From: Cinnamomum chago
Lineage: Eukaryota > Streptophyta > Magnoliopsida > Laurales > Lauraceae
Assembly: GCA_038049695.1 (NCBI GenBank)
Contig: CP142460.1
Coordinates: 37,753,501-37,817,500 of the forward strand
DNA: 64,000 bases
Direction of reading: 5' to 3'
Below, in pieces: positions 33,720 to 45,038 of the stretch. The translations under genes and the position numbers were made by a program. Each line of letters begins with the position of its first letter. Positions within the stretch are counted from its first letter, which is position 1. The notes under the pieces were generated by a model that was not told the DNA's origin, made no database searches, and saw only the letters and a list, made by a program, of their open reading frames with translations.

Positions 33720-33885
33720 CCCTGGTCGACCTGCACATTTCCTCGGTAGACCTGGGCTCAACGGTTATAACACTGACTGTTTGAAAAGAGCCCCAACGGC
33801 TCTATTCCCGGTCGACCTGTAGTGTGGTCGGTCAACTGGGTCCCTTGGGCCGGTCGACCGGCCACACTGCAGGTCGACTCGGGCT
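33720..33885. repeat. GGTCGACC palindrome array, copy 3 (5' LTR)
   Basis: About six intact or one-off copies (GGTCGACCTG, GGTAGACCTG, GGTCAACTGG, GGTCGACCGG, GGTCGACTCGG) starting 25 bp upstream of the TATA box at 33688-33695 on the minus strand. Confidence 0.82.
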
Positions 33886-34265
33886 TGGGACCAATTTTCC
33901 CCTAAAATTGCATAATTCAAATTTCAAAGTATTTCTTTGAGGGGAATTTTAGGTCAATGAATCAAGCTTGAAATTATGATTTGAATCAAACTAAGAGGTT
34001 TAAAAACATGAAACATAAAAAGCCTAAAATGACTTGAAAGATTTAAAACATAGGCTAGCTTGATTTATAAAACTTCTTTTCAAATTTAAATGCATCCAAG
34101 TTTAAAATGAAAACATGCATAAATCAATATTTCTACAAGTCTTAAAAAAACAATGCATGTGTAAATCAAATTTCAAGATTTTTTAAATCAATGCATGTGT
34201 GAAAATTCAAATGATGCTAAAATGATAATGCATCCATCAAATTGCAATAACACAAAATCCCTAAC

Positions 34266-34832
34266 TGCCTTCACTTTTGAGCTGGAAAAGGAGAAGGGAA
34301 AGAAAGGGAATGGGTTCTCTTTTTATAGAAAGTGAAGGTGGGCTCCACCACTTAACAAACTAGTTGGGTTGAAATCATGACTTTTGGGACTTCGGTTGAA
34401 ATCGATGAAGAAGGGATAAATGATCGTCGAAATATCTAGTTTTCAAAAAGTATATGTTTCGTGGGTTTTTGAAATATCAATTTTTGGGTATAGATTTGGT
34501 GCACAATGACTGTTTTGCCCTCAATGCTAGGAAAGTCGAGTTTCGGGATCTTGAATGAAAGCAGGATCAACATGAAAGTCGTAGGGATAAACAAGATAAG
34601 TCAAACAAGATAAAAACAAGAATTATCGAAATCTCAAATAATCCTCAATCACTCGCAAAGTCACTAAAAGAACTCTCAAAGGGTCCCACTAATCACAAAG
34701 ACACTCAAAATTCCCCAAAGCTATAACAAAAACTATTATAATCCCAACTCAGTCAAAATTCACTAATCACGTTTAGAATTAAAACATGACTTAAATAACA
34801 CTAATCGAGGTTACTCGGGATGGGGTCTTACA
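34266..34832 (-). mobile_element. LTR-C: 5' end of a Tekay-like LTR, minus strand
   Basis: The minus strand starts TGTAAGACCCCATCCCGAG at 34832 and is alignable to 28419-28985, with a TATA-like TATAAAAAG near 34320 and the TTCGTCGAA-like block near 34410. It stops at 34265/34266 where the SIRE-like element begins. Its remainder is not in the window, as expected if the SIRE-like element inserted here and its far side is off the left edge. Confidence 0.7.
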
Positions 34833-35673
34833 CTCATCTTGTTCGGGACAGACCAGGTACACCTGTAACAGGGACTCCATGATAAGTTCCGAGGTACCCC
34901 CAGCCAGCATGTTAAGGGCTAGTAATTGCTTCCCCTTCCGAGGATTATGCGAAGTGGTTACCAAGTAATCATTAGTCTGAATTTAATTCATGTTTAAGAT
35001 TCTGTTAATGATATTTTCTTGTATCAACCTGCCCAGCTCACTGACACTAATTTTCTGAATAATCACTTGTATTTATATTCTGATTTGTACCTACAAACTA
35101 TGCTCTTTATATTGGATATTTGCCAGACTCCTGTCTGATCTATGCTTGATGCCGTATGTATGATTTCCCAACTTGTACCCTGGTACTGTTTCTGAGGAGG
35201 CAGTTGCTGAGCCGCGAATGATGTGTGATTGGTGTGCAAAGGATGTTATGTAGACTCCATTCCTTGCACGTGAGACACTATATACCCGGTGTATATTATG
35301 TTTTACTGGCCTCTGTTGGCCTTTTATTTTTGGAATGTAATTAATACATCTTTTGTAATTTCTAACTTGAAATTTGGGAATGAAATCTCTTGTTTACTTG
35401 TCTAGCTCTACTTATATTCTATTATGTTCTACCAGTTTGATGATGTATTGGACAATATGATTCTGCTAGTAAGACATTAGTGATGCAACACGGAATTCGA
35501 TGACCTTCGGACTTCGAGTTGCACCGCAATGCAAGGTTTCTTCTAAATATTCCATAACAGTGATGGACCTTGAAGTTCTCACCAATGCGGATCCTGGGGA
35601 AAAAGAAATATTATGCTATAGTAATCCCCTAATCATGGCCCCTTAATCCTACCCCCATGCTGGGGTCGTGACA
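34833..35673 (+). mobile_element. LTR-G: 3' part of a Tekay-like LTR
   Basis: Plus-strand sequence ending GGGGTCGTGACA. It shares late-LTR blocks with 30980-31521: CCAGACTCCTGTCTGA near 35124, a TGTTATGTAGAC block near 35243 and a TTTTACTGGCCTCTGTTGGCC block near 35303. LTR-C lies head to head with it at 34832/34833, best explained by C inserting in G. Its 5' part is not seen. Confidence 0.65.
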
Positions 35674-37147
35674 GACCGCATCAAGCATGCAAGAGATCGA
35701 AGATCGTTCGAAGAATGAACGCATCAAAGCTCTTCATATCAGATCAGTTCGTCCGATCCATCGACCCTTCTTTCCGTTCGATCGAAGCTGGGAGACCCTC
35801 TAGTTGGCGGATTGTAGGATCGATCGGACCTTTTTCCAATCGATCGGTCCTCAGAGGCATCTCAGTTATTAGACTATCGGATCGATCGGATCATCTGTCC
35901 AAACGATTGAGTGGCGGCGGGTTTGATGAATTTAGTCATTATTCCAGTTCAGACTCTACCATTCTAATTATTTTCGATCCCAAACTCTCCCACACAACGT
36001 TGAAGTTATAAATTGATGGGGGCTCTGACCTATCGTCCTCTCTTTCCCACCTTTGGGGCTGCCGGGAGTATGGTGGTGGAGGAGGAAAAGCGAGTCATCA
36101 ACATTTTTTGTATGGGTATGCCAGATTTTCTATTTTACTTGAAATTTGAAGTGGTGATCCGGAGATTCACCTTCACAAGTAGAAAGGAAATCAATTCTGC
36201 TTTCTAACTTTGCATTGCACATATATTTTAAGAAAGACGCAATTTTTAAATGCTGTGAGAGGTGATTTCATTTTGTTTGTAGTGAAAGGCGATTTTTGTT
36301 TGCCGTGAAAGACGGTTTTGTGCTGTAGAAGGCGATTTACAAATCTTATCCATAATGAAAGACAAGAAATGTGATTTTTTGTCTCTTTACAAATAATACA
36401 AAATACAATAGAAAAGTAAGAAAATGTATCTGACTTCTCAAGAGATTGTGGAAACTCATTCAGATCGACGGTCGCAAGTCATGTATGGACTTCGCCATCG
36501 TCCTTCAGATGAGAACGCTTGATGCTTTGATTCTTTGGCTTGGCATGGACCTTAGTTTTTAGAGGATAAAGACCAAGGAGAGGTCCTATATCCAATGAAA
36601 ATCTGAGTAAATTGGTTGACGAGCCACGTTTAGGCCATGTTGGATAGAAGGAAAGAGGATTGATCACCTTGTGGTGTTTCAACACCAGAGTAACAGGATT
36701 TCTTCAGAGTTTTTCTTCCTTGCTTGTGAGTATGGATCTCTCTCTTTGTGTCTGCGTATCTCTCTCTATTCGTGTGTATATGTCCGTCCCTGGATCTCTT
36801 GGAATTACCCCCTTTTTATAGGCTCTTGGTAGCCATGGGGTGATTTATGGGATTGATGACCCATGATGAGGGAATTGATGGCATTGATGTTCCATGATGG
36901 GAGGAGTTATAAGTTTTAATTCTTGATTTTGTAACTCCTTTTTCTTGGCTTGTGAATGGCCGGTGGAGAATGATGGGCATTCAATCACCCTTAATCTCCA
37001 TGATGAGGGGAGTTTCATGGTTTTAATGCCATGATTACTTGGATTTGTAACTCCCATTTGCTTGATTTTAATTGGGCCGTCCAAAATAATGGGTTAATGA
37101 CCGCATTGAGTTTTCATAAAATGGGTCAATTAACAGCATTAAGTGGT
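35674..37147. other. Unassigned region with GATCGATCGG palindromes
   Basis: There is no coding frame I can support. The 98-codon frame at 35715-36011 is a by-product of the palindromes. Copies of GATCGATCGG(A/T) lie near 35818, 35838 and 35876-35890. Two diverged copies of a block with ATGATGGGAGGAGTT and TTTGTAACTCC lie at 36890-36960 and 36998-37065. It could be an outer part of the Tat LTR or an unrelated repeat; LTR 2 gives no match because it stops at 51545. Confidence 0.4.
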
Positions 37148-38588
37148 TGCCGGGGCATTTGAAGAGTCGCGGGCCGTGTCGCGTCTTTTGGAATTCTTCT
37201 TGTGATGATTGCCGATGGATCTACATGTTGTTTGATGTCGGATGTCGATGCAACTTCAGACATTGGTTGATACCAGCGGGCCGGTGACATCTGTCTTATC
37301 GATTTCTCGATCGGTCGGACAGAGAGTGTACTTTTTTGGTCAGCCGGTTGGTGATCTTGGAGCGATCAATGATGATTTCATGCTCTTGACGATAGATCCG
37401 AAATGTTGATGAAGATCAGTTGATTTCGAGCATAAAAAATTAGAATTTTAGAAAACCACAGGGGCTGGAACTCTCGAAACGCGGAAAGGGTGAAAAACGG
37501 GCCACCCGGCGACAAGTCCGGCGACCCGGATTTCCATGGTCACCGGCAGCGACCATGGGCCAAGGTCACCGGCACCATGGGGATTGTTCCCTTTTTGGTC
37601 GCCGTTTCTCGGTCGTTTTTCGGTCTTTTTTATGCTTTTTTCTCCTATATTTTTCTTGACATTTCTCCTCATTTATTGTCTTGATTCTCCTGAAGAAAAC
37701 CTGACGAGAAGCCATACAAATCGGAGCACAAAGTTTCCTATTTTTTGGAAAAACCGAAGACTTTGTAGCCAATTTTCCGTCAAGAGTCGAAACTAGGTCA
37801 AACAATGTCGGAATGATCTAAAATTTGAGGTGAAGTCTGCTGACCAGTAGATAGGACCAACCATGGGCTTTTGTTTGAGTTTTGAAGCCCTGTGGGGTCC
37901 CGTCGCCAGTAGGCTTGATTTCGCTGCGGGGAAGATGCTGCGTGTTGATGTGCGGTAAACCGATGTTCGATTGAATTGAAATTTGATAGGGAGCCTATTG
38001 GAGTCATTTTGAGGCGATCCGTTGGCTCCGTTTTGGATGTCATGGTCTCGGTGTGCTCCACTGCCGGTAGCATTGATTTTGTTTCGGAGCATCAAAGTCG
38101 GGTTAAACTTTGTCAGAATGACCTGAAATTTGATGAGTAGCCCTTTGGAAGCATGTTGAAGCCATCCATGTGCTCCGTTTGATGAGTAATAGTCCCGGTG
38201 GTTCTCGTCGCCGAGAGGCTTGATTTTACAACTCAAGGGTTGATGGATGGTTAAACATTATCAGTTTGACTTGAAATTTGACATGGAGCCATTTGGAGGT
38301 ATTTTGAGACCCTCCATAGGCTCTGATCAAAATTTTGATGTCTTCGACGCCATCGCCACCAGGAGAGCCTGTTCAGCTGCTGGAGGAATGAAGTAGGGTA
38401 AAACGATGTTGGAATGACCCGAAACTCTATGTGAACCCCTCTTTTGGCTGTCTTGAAGGATCTTGCAGTTTTCATTTGATTCTGACAAGATCAGATGCTT
38501 AAAGCAACATTGCCTGTTTTGTAGTAAGATGCGGCTTCATGTGGCTTCTTGATGTTGAAGAGGCAAAGTGACATTTTTGGTGTCAACA
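37148..38588 (-). repeat. 3' LTR of the Tat element
   Basis: Homologous over its whole length to 51545-52952. On the minus strand it starts TGTTGACACCAAAAATG. The left limit is where homology with the other LTR ends; if LTR 2 is truncated there by deletion, this LTR could extend further left into 35674-37147. Confidence 0.82.
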
Positions 38589-38604
38589 AATGCCCCCTCA
38601 AGGT
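38589..38604 (-). promoter_or_regulatory. Polypurine tract of the Tat element
   Basis: The minus strand reads CTTGAGGGGGCATT directly before the LTR start TGTTGACACC. Its place confirms the minus orientation of the element. Confidence 0.75.
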
Positions 38605-38824
38605 ATAGCGACGAATAGCTTTTGGAGTCGATGTGCCTCGAAGAGAAGATTGAAGGAGAGCTTCTGACTTGACCAAGAGTCTTTGAGCATTTTTTTAATA
38701 GCCTTTTGAGTTTCCAAGGGAATTTTTATGGTAATGAGAGGGATCACGTACCATCTCAAGGCAAAGTTTTGAAAATGACATGAGGGAGTTGGATTTGGGT
38801 TTTGGATTTTGGGTTTTTCCTTTT

Positions 38825-39115
38825 GATCTTGTGAACCTAAGGGCTGTATGTGGCGCATTAGGCGGTCAAGAGGGTTTTTTGGTTTTTTGACCTTGTGACC
38901 TAACAAGCTGTATGTGTCATGTTAGGGGGTCGGGGTTTGATTTTTGATTTTGACTTTGTGACCCAACAAGCTGTATGTGGCAAATTGGGGGGTAAGATTT
39001 GATTTTGACCTTGTGACCTAACAAGCTGTATGTGGCGAGCCGGGGGATCAATATTTTTTTTTTTGGTTTTGGCCTTGTGACCTAACAAGCTATATGTAGC
39101 AAGTTAGGGGACCAG
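38825..39115. repeat. About 61-bp tandem repeat, five units
   Basis: Units anchored by CTTGTGACCTAACAAGCTG near 38828, 38889, 38950, 39008 and 39072 (spacing 58-64 bp). They lie between the polypurine tract and the antisense gene promoter. The reading frames seen on the minus strand here are repeat artefacts. Confidence 0.85.
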
Positions 39116-39677
39116 AGTTTGGTTTTTTGTGGATTGTTAATTTCAAGATTCTAGCTTAATTTGGTTCATGAGGTTGATGGTTTGGATTTTTGGAAACTCA
39201 TGCGGCTTTCTTTTCTCTATTTTTTTTTGAATGGTTCAATCAACTCAAGAGAGGCATGGAATCATTTTGTTTGCTCTTCGCAAAGGAGGTTTTTGATAGG
39301 AAGCCCCTTTTAGTGCCTACGTGGTCAAACCTGACTCATGTGGGCTAACCCATGGGATCTTAAGCTTTGAAGATGACTTAGATCTCATATGGTATCATTT
39401 TGTAAAGGATATCTAAAAATATCTCTTGTGGGTAGAGAATATCTAAAAATATCATTACTTGGAGAGAATCTCTCATGCTTCCTTGTTTTTTGGGAGAAAT
39501 TTTCTCAAAGTATTTTTCTTTGGAAGAGAATATTTCTCATTCCCTTTCTTTTTGGAGAGAACTTCTCAAAGAATCTGAGAGAATATCTCAAATCTTCTTT
39601 CTTTTGGGAAAGTTGCTAGTTTTTAGCACTTACCTCCTTGGTCTTCTCCTTGTTTCCTCTTTTGGCTTGCTATCCTC

Positions 39678-39684
39678 TATAAAA
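39678..39684 (+). promoter_or_regulatory. TATA box of the antisense gene
   Basis: CTATAAAAGC on the plus strand 120 bp before the start codon of the antisense gene. A run of AGAGAAT(A)TCTC-like repeats (39400-39590) lies upstream. Spacing and match to the plant TATA consensus are good. Confidence 0.65.
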
Positions 39685-39803
39685 GCAAAGGAGGTTGGAT
39701 TCTTGCCCTTATTGCTTTCTTTTTGCAAAAGTCTTTAAGAGTGCTCCAAGATCAAGAACACCTTTTCTTCTTCAAGGATCTTCAAGTTCTTTCTTCTCCA
39801 TCC

Positions 39804-42445
39804 ATGGCTTCAAGTAAGTTTTCTTCCTTCACAAGAAATTCCATGTAGAAATAGAAAAAAATTCCTTTATTTTTCTTTTCACGTGCTGTTTTTTTTTTTG
39901 CTCACGTTTTTGTTTTCCTTGGCTGTACGGACAGGTCCGTACGCACCTGGTCGTACTGCCACGTGGCAAAGGGCCACGACCTGCTGGCGAGTTCAAATTT
40001 TTTTTTTTTTGAAGAGATTTCTCTCCCTCTTTTTTTTTTCTTTTGTTTCCTTTTTTTTTTTTTGTATTTCCTCTTTTGCTTACCATGATAAATGAGGTTT
40101 ATGCAATCCAAGATGTTCATGTATTTTTTTTTGATGCATCAAGATAGAAGGCTAGAGTCTCTAGGTCAAGCCAATCATGATTTTTGACTTGGACGAAGTT
40201 TGATTGGTTTTGACCAAGTTGGATTGGAATTGGTCAAACTTTGGTTAAGGTTTTCCTAGCATCTAATGCATGATGATTTTTTCTTTAATGCATGATTTTT
40301 AGTAAATTGACTGAGAGTATGATGATGTATACCTGAAGATTTTTTGCAAGTTTTTGGATTTGAAGCTCGCAGCAATGTTGAGCCCTTTCTTAGTCTTGCT
40401 TGATTTTGAGGAGCTTTGCAAGTTTTGGAGTTTGGAGCTCACATCAATGTTGAGCCCTTCTTCAAGCTTGTGGAGATTTGATAAGACTGGTTTTGATCTC
40501 GCAGCAATGTTTGAGTTCAAACCTTCTTTGAGGATGCTTCATTGACTATGAGCTTGCAGTGGTGTTGAGCTCATCTTCAAGCTTCCTATTTTTTTCGGGA
40601 TGTTCCCCTTTTCATCGGAATTGTCCCGAAGTCGTGCCAAAATTTCGCTATAATTTTTTTAGCAAAATTCTATCATTTTGATGGTTGATTTTTTCTTTTC
40701 CATCCTTTGTAGGTAGTTCATCCAGAACGAACAAGGGCAAAGAGCCTGTTATTGATGCACCTCGTCGGTTTACCAGGTCTCCTAATGTGGCCATTCAGCA
40801 GGCCTGGGAGAAGATTCATTTTGTGGAGAGAAAGTTGGAAGAATGTGACTCCCTCAACCGTGATGAGATGAGACAGCGATTAATCCCTTTCAAAGATGAG
40901 GAGTTTTACAGGATGATGACCCTTTTATGATTCGGTTGGCTAGAGGGACAGCCGTTTCGGAATCACTTTTGTCTGCCCGTTTGAGGATCCGACGGCTCAG
41001 GGATGTCGAGATCGGGCAATCTTCAGTGACGCTTTCTCCAGGTTTGCGGAAGAAGGCTTTTGATTCCGTTTCTTTTTGCTAAGATTTTCTTAATTTTGAT
41101 TTTCTTTCTCTCCCTTTTCAGTGGGAGATGACGATTTGGTGATGCCTGCGGGTCCGGCCGATGAAGCAGTGACGGATTCGATTGCGGTATCTGAAGCAGA
41201 ACCGAGGGACTCTGGAGTGATTCCGGAATCTTCACTTGGTATGACTTCTTTGCGTTTTCTTTCTTTTTTTTGGTTGTGCTGTCATTTGCTAACATATTGC
41301 TTGTTTTCTTGTCAGTTGACTTGCTACAGGATTCTGACGATTTTGAGCCATCCATGGACGCGACCTTAGACGATGCTTCGGATGAACTCGTGGAGGCAGA
41401 AAGTATTCCGCCGATCGTCGAAGAAGGTATTTGTAGCAATAACCCTGATGATAATGGTTTTTTTTAACATGATCATATTCATACCTTTTTTGTTTTGTTT
41501 TGCTGGCAGGTTGTGAAGTAACAGGAGAAGTTCCTCCATCTTTCTCAGTGCCAGAGCAGGGGATGCCTGCAGTTGAACCAGAAGTAGGGACTTCTTCTTC
41601 CAGTTTCAATGTGGCAGAGATGAAATCTTCTGAGCAGATTCCTCCGCCAGTGTCTCCGATTAGGAAGAGTTTGATGATCACTCCTCCAACAGGGCATGAC
41701 ACGGGCAGTCGACCAATGGAGAGGGACGAGACTTCATCTGGTTCGTCTCTTCAGTATGCGAAGAAAGTGTTGAAGAGCGTTTTGAGCTCATGGGTCGAAA
41801 CTCTTTCTTCTGGCCATTTAGAAGCCGACTTTGACATGATCAAGCATGTACGGGACATCCTCGCTGATAGCGAAGAGATCGGTCTGGACATTGCAAGTGC
41901 GAAGGCTTTTGTTGATGAAGTCATAGCTTTAGGCAACAAGTGGAATGAGACCAAGAACTTCCCAAGTGGTGACTTCTTCACTGAGATGTTTTTGAAGCTT
42001 TCTGGTGAGGTCAAGTCGGAGCTGAACGAAATCTCGCGGACTCGGAAGCAATTCGTTCGGAAGAGGAACGTCACCGAGTTGGCCATCATCGAGCTTACAA
42101 AAGACCTGCGCCGTGTTGATAGGGAGGTCGTTGAGACCAGGCAGCGTCTTGAGCTACTGGAGGAACAAGTTGCTACAAAATGAGTCGCCATTGTGGAAGC
42201 TCGTGTTAAGAAGGGACTCTGATTTGCCAAGTCGAGGAGGCTAAGAGCAATCTCCGATGAAGACTCAAGAGTACGAGCAATGACAGATTCTTTGGGAAGA
42301 GCTTCCCCGTGCTGCAGATGGGTCGCGGCGTTCTACTGCATTTTATGGAAGAATTTTGAAGAAGCGTGGCCTAGAAGCTTTAGAGGCTAAGGCCAAGAGT
42401 TTGCTTGAGGAGTTGAATCTTTGGTTGAATACCATGTTAGACTAA
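39804..42445 (+). pseudogene. Five-exon antisense gene inside the Tat element
   Basis: Exons: 39804-39813, 40713-41041, 41122-41238, 41316-41426, 41510-42183 (or 42445). Introns of 899, 80, 77 and 83 bp all begin GT and end AG after a pyrimidine tract, and all are phase 1. Exon 1 is only ATGGCTTCAA; joining it to exon 2 extends a serine run. The product has a serine-rich N-terminus, a helical stretch with QQAWEKIHFVERKL, an acidic middle, and a C-terminal coiled coil rich in Glu, Arg and Leu. A one-base frameshift near 40910 and a TGA at 42181-42183 break it; another frame carries the likely original C-terminus to TAA at 42443-42445. No known domain is recognised. Antisense frames between pol and the 3' LTR are known in some Tat-lineage elements such as RIRE2 and Grande. 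A role for the protein is unknown. Confidence 0.75.
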
Positions 42446-42609
42446 GCTCCTGATTTTTGTAACAAACTATTTTTCTTCTCTTTTTGGTACCTCCATGTAA
42501 ATTTTTTTTGGTACTTTATATACCTTTTACTCAAATTCTTTTTGATGAAAATAAGTAAAAGTAGGATGTTTGTTTGGAAATTTGATCAAAAGGTTATCAT
42601 TTTTGTGAA

Positions 42610-43335
42610 AATCTTGTCAAAGGGTTATTTTGGGCATGATAGCCAGATTTTGTGGCGAAAGTCTGGTTTTTGATAGCTTGAAAGCTAGATTTTGAGATGG
42701 CATGGGAGCCAAAATTTGTTTGTGGCATGGAAGCCAAGGTTTTTGAGATGACATGAAAGCCGAATTTTTTTGAGATGGCATGAGAGTTGAATTTTGTGGA
42801 GTAAGAGCCAAAATTTGTTTGTGGCGTGGAAGCCAAGGTTTTTTTTGAGATGGCATGAAAGCCGAATTTTTGAGGTGTCATGAAAGCCGGTCATGAAAGT
42901 GGATTTTTGAATTGGCATGAAAGTCGGGTTTTTTGAATTGGCATGAAAGCCGAATTTGGGTTGGCATGAGAGCTAGGTTTTGTGGCATAGGATCTGATTT
43001 TTGAATTGGTATGAGAGCCAGGTTTTTGTGGCATATGAGCCGATTTTGTTTGTTGGCGTGAAAGCCGAGATTTTGGGATGGCATGAGAGCCGATTTTTTG
43101 TTTTTGCCGTGAAAGCCAGATTTTTTGAAAACTAAGTTTGTTTTGTTGGCATGAAAGCCAAGTTTTAGATTTTTGGCATGAAAGTCAGGTTTTGGTTTTT
43201 GGCTTAGAAGTCGATTTTTGTTTTTGGCGTAGAAGCCATGTTTTGGTTTTTGGCGTGGAAGCCAATTTTTGTTTTTGGCGTGGAAGCCAATTTTTGTTTT
43301 TGGCCTTGAAGCCAATTTTGGTTTTAAAAAATGTA
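42610..43335 (+). repeat. GGCATGAAAGCC minisatellite
   Basis: More than twenty degenerate units of about 28-45 bp built on GGC(A/G)TGAAAGCCGATTTTTG, downstream of the antisense gene. A short related stretch occurs at 36250-36340. Frames on the minus strand with repeated HAKNK or MPSQK patterns are products of the repeat. Confidence 0.88.
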
Positions 43336-43735
43336 AGTATCAACTAAAAAGTCGCCTCTCTGCTGAATGGTATTGCAAGTATCGATGGAATGTTGCCTCC
43401 TTGCTCATTCGGTTTGCGAGTATCAATGGAATGTCGGCTCCTTGCGAATTGGGGTGCAAGTATCGACTTAACGCCGCTTCCTTGCTTTTTCAAAATGTTG
43501 GTTTTGTGGGCATCGAATGAATGTTGCTTCCCCACCATTTTTGAAATTTGAGGTTTTTTTATTTTTTGGACCTCGGTTTTTGTTTGAATTTTGGGTTTGT
43601 GGATATCAACTGGAATGTTGCGTCTCCACTAATTTTTTTTAATTTTGAAAATATTGACAAGGTGTCGCTTCCTTCCGATTTTTGAGTTTTACGAGTATCG
43701 ACTGAACGTCGCTTTCCCGCGGTTTCTTAAAAACT
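43336..43735 (+). repeat. AAGTATCGA(A/C)TGAATG repeat, about 57-bp period
   Basis: Units of about 55-70 bp with GAGTATCGACTGAACGTCGC-like cores near 43336, 43375, 43425, 43457, 43505, 43600, 43660 and 43690. The array follows the GGCATGAAAGCC minisatellite without a gap. No coding function. Confidence 0.75.
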
Positions 43736-44090
43736 ATTTTTTTTTTGTTTAAAGACACGAGGGTCGTAAATTTTGATTTAAAACTGTTTTTGGTTGTAAA
43801 AGTCGAGGTGGACTAGGGTGGAAATTCCTGAGTCCTGATTTTTGTTTCAAACTATGAATTTTGGGTTCAAAGATCGAAAGTTTTAGTCAAGTCCAGGAAG
43901 AGGCTCCTAAACTTGGATTTTTGGATTTTTTGAACAATGAAACTATGAAAGTAAGCTTTGTTTTGAGAGTTTTTTTTTTAGAAATCTCAACATAAGGATG
44001 AAAATTCCAGAAGGGGTGGATTTGACGAGCAAGTACCCGGAAATAGGCTTTGATCGTGCAGACATTGCTCTTGCCAAGTGGCGTAAGTCT

Positions 44091-44931
44091 TCATGGGTAG
44101 TACCGCTTCAAGAATTTGTCGTTGATGGACAGCATACATCTGTCACCCTCCATGTTTAGGAGAGCATATGTGCCGTTGGAGAGGACTTTGTCGATGACGA
44201 AGGGTCCCTCCCATTTTGGTTCGAATTTCCCCTTGGATTTGTGGGCGAAAACCATTGGCCTTTTTACTGCAAGAACCAAGTCACCCTTTTTATAGGTGCG
44301 TTGCCTGACCTTCTTGTCGAAAGATCCTGCCATGCGTGCTTGGTACAGCTCAATGCTTTGTAGAGCTTTAAGCCGTCTTTTTATTGAGACTATCCAGCTC
44401 TTGGAGTCTCAATTTGACATTGCTTTCTTGCGTCATGTCATTTTGAAAAAATACCCTTAAGGAAGGAATTTGTACTTCCAAAGGGACAACATGTTCGCAT
44501 CCATAGACCAAAGAGAATGGTGTACTATGGGTTGGTCCTCGAACGGTGGTTCGATAAGTCCACAAAGCTTTAGGTAGTTTGTCGCCCCAGTCTCTCTTTT
44601 GACTAGAGACCATTTTCTTAAGAATTTTGCTGAGTGTCTTGTTGAAGGCTTCTGTTAGTCCGTTCGCTGTCGGATTATATGGAGTCGAAGGACAACTTTG
44701 GATTTTCTACTTGTCGCAGAACCCGTCGAATCTGTGATCCCGGAATTGTGGTCCGTTATCATGGACGAATCTTTTAGGTATGTCAAAGCGTCAAATAATG
44801 TTGATGTGCAAGAATTGAAGGACCGATGAGGTCTTCATTTCACTAAGCGCAAATGCTTCTGACCACTTGGAGAAATAATCCGTAGCGGCGAAGATGAAGC
44901 GATGACCTTTGCTTGATAGAGGAGAGATAGG
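44091..44931 (-). pseudogene. Tat integrase, C-terminal half
   Basis: Minus-strand fragments: FIFAATDYFSKW-like sequence near 44850-44910 (catalytic core); a stretch with LPKALWTYRTTVRGPTHSTP (44500-44590); and a C-terminal domain with GPFVIDKVLSNGTY and a terminal YYP (44091-44200). Frames are broken by stops between 44614 and 44850. The N-terminal half is at 48149-48456, separated by a nested solo LTR. The YRTT(x)R(x)PT motif is typical of plant gypsy integrases. Confidence 0.85.
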
Positions 44932-45038
44932 TGTTGGAAGTAGGTGGGCCTCGTGGATAGATTTTCAAAACTTTTGACCCACTTGACTCAGGGATCAACT
45001 ATCCATAAGGTTACAAAACCCAATCCAGGATGCAATCC

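Larger units (their letters stand above)
19112..34265 (-). mobile_element. SIRE-like Copia element: gag-only, with three nested insertions
   Basis: Minus-strand element. The 3' LTR (X) is 19112-24209, lacking its U5 end because LTR-H cut it, and is itself interrupted at 20028-23632. The polypurine tract follows at 24210-24221. The 5' LTR is 32460-34265 with a primer site at 32447-32459. The internal region holds a broken gag and a repetitive spacer but no protease, integrase, RT or RNase H. Solo LTRs at 25997-27619 and 28419-31521 interrupt it. The coiled-coil plus CCHC gag resembles SIRE/Maximus elements; the assignment is by memory of that family. Confidence 0.7.
32460..34265 (-). repeat. 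5' LTR of the SIRE-like element
   Basis: 1806 bp, from CCTAAC (last base of the expected TGTTAGGG start lost at 34265) to CTTTCA. It carries a poly-G expansion at 32489-32523, the GGCTAAGCAATAACC block near 32760-32885, a TATA box at 33688-33695 (TATAAAAT on minus) and the GGTCGACC array at 33720-33885. It abuts LTR-C sequence directly. Confidence 0.85.

Noticed and set aside
35715-36011. 98-codon frame at 35715-36011
   Set aside because: Its composition follows the GATCGATCGG palindromes; no supporting promoter, splice site or homology.
37141-37160. GTTGCCGGGG resembling the Tat primer-binding site
   Set aside because: It lies on the plus strand while pol is on the minus strand, and it sits at the outer border of the 3' LTR, so it cannot prime this element.
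39829-40120. Minus-strand lysine-rich frames near 39829-40120
   Set aside because: They come from T-rich intron 1 of the antisense gene; no other coding evidence.
42597-43520. Several minus- and plus-strand frames of 70-145 codons
   Set aside because: They translate the minisatellite units; the amino-acid repetition mirrors the DNA repeat.
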